Assembly (NCBI RefSeq): GCF_049340185.1
Contig: NZ_JBMPPC010000004.1
Location: 1 to 64,000 of the forward strand
Direction: 5' to 3'
Source of the DNA: Undibacterium sp049340185
GTDB taxonomy: Bacteria; Pseudomonadota; Gammaproteobacteria; Burkholderiales; Burkholderiaceae_D
Length of the DNA: 64,000 nt
The translations under genes were made by a program, and so were the position numbers. A model generated the notes under the pieces. That model worked only from the letters and a program-made list of their open reading frames with translations, made no database searches and was not told where the DNA came from. Within the stretch, counting starts at the first letter, position 1. Each line of letters starts with the position of its first letter. Positions 63,586-64,000 of this stretch are shown piece after piece.

Positions 63586-63817
63586 TTTGTCTCCTTCTAA
63601 TTTTCTTCGTGAAGTTCTTATGTCCAGTTAGCACTGGATCACTAGTCGGAGCACCTCGCGTACTCTGTGCCACTGCAACGAGGACGAGAGCAAGGTCTCA
63701 TCGAGGTCGCAGCCGGTCAAAATAGAAAATTCCTACACGGGAAATCTGTCGCAAATTATCTGGTTTTGCTTTGACTGGCTTCCCGCTTTACTGCCTGTAT
63801 TCTTTATATATGCTTGC
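63586..63817. promoter_or_regulatory. Promoter region of the TonB-receptor/pectinase group
   Basis: A 232-bp gap between the receptor and the upstream regulator. It has GC-rich, purine-rich stretches (GAGGACGAGAGCAAGG) near 63680-63700 and an ACTGGATCACTAGT near-palindrome near 63632. No copy of the palindrome found at 46154 and 49221 is present, so this group may have another control. Confidence 0.45.
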
Positions 63818-64000
63818 TTATCCTCTTGAAAAAGTTCGCGTCACTCTTTCTAGATGGGCTCGCATCGCACGTCTGGCTTCTGCCGGATCATGTGCGGCGA
63901 TTGCCTCCAGAATATTCCGGTGATCGGTCAGTGTTTGCTGACGTAACTCCTCAGTTTGAAAATGTTCTTTCAACTTATGCCAGAGACGACCACGCTGATC
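63818..64000 (-). CDS. GntR family regulator, FCD domain C-terminal part (cut by window edge)
   Basis: The last 60 residues of an FCD-type GntR regulator, read from 64000 down to the TAA at 63818-63820. It contains LWHKLKEHFQTEELRQQTLT, DHRNILEAIAAHDPAEARRA and MRAHLERVTRTFSRG, the closing helices of the FCD domain, with the metal-ligand histidine in DHRNILEAI. It lies upstream of the TonB-receptor group on the same strand, so it is the probable regulator of the exported pectinases. Confidence 0.85.
   Translation of the reverse strand, partial: DQRGRLWHKLKEHFQTEELRQQTLTDHRNILEAIAAHDPAEARRAMRAHLERVTRTFSRG

Overview
The window looks like the chromosome of a betaproteobacterium, most likely of the family Oxalobacteraceae (an Undibacterium-, Herminiimonas- or Janthinobacterium-like genome of moderate GC). 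The basis is the tRNA-Tyr/tRNA-Gly/tRNA-Thr/tuf order at the left edge, the housekeeping neighbours (midA, folB, ttcA, glmU, an Lrp gene beside glmS), a Burkholderiales-type porin and DUF4148 protein, and the intergenic repeat types. This is inference from gene content; no database search was run.

Layout. 1-800: three tRNA genes and the start of tuf, all on the minus strand behind a strong promoter. 0.9-12.2 kb: membrane transport and signalling genes: MgtC-like protein, periplasmic cyclic phosphodiesterase/nucleotidase, a KefF/KefC-type potassium efflux pair, a yybP-ykoY manganese riboswitch in front of a GDT1/TMEM165-family exporter and an unknown gene, a LysE-type exporter, an HDOD protein and a response regulator/TPR protein. 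12.6-21.2 kb: core metabolism (midA, a pteridine-reductase-like SDR, folB, ttcA, an ECF sigma/anti-sigma pair, glmU). 21.4-31.1 kb: Sel1-repeat protein, porin, SDR plus class II aldolase pair, HD-domain protein, Crp/Fnr regulator, periplasmic binding protein, Lrp regulator and glmS. Copies of two dispersed repeat families are scattered through 12.8-53 kb.

31.2-37.3 kb is an accessory region: unknown genes, a HEPN protein resembling ApeA-type anti-phage proteins, decayed gene fragments, a TetX-like flavin monooxygenase and a DUF6249-like small membrane protein. 37.9-42.3 kb holds a compact three-gene unit (group II PLP decarboxylase, TPR plus ATP-grasp ligase, divergent PLP fold-type I enzyme). 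I do not recognise it as a known pathway and rate it the best candidate for an undescribed biosynthetic system; a beta-barrel protein lies convergently beside it.

44.1-64.0 kb is a pectin utilisation locus. Exported enzymes (GH43, two Tat-type GH28 proteins, a GH28-CE8 fusion, a CE12 acetylesterase) and a TonB-dependent receptor would deliver galacturonate-type sugars. A hexuronate MFS carrier, a lactonase, KdgD and 2-oxoglutarate semialdehyde dehydrogenase would feed them into 2-oxoglutarate by the oxidative pathway. Uronate dehydrogenase and galactarate dehydratase are not in the window. An FCD-type GntR regulator lies inside the locus, a second begins at the right edge, and two near-identical palindromes in front of the transporter and kdgD are likely operators.
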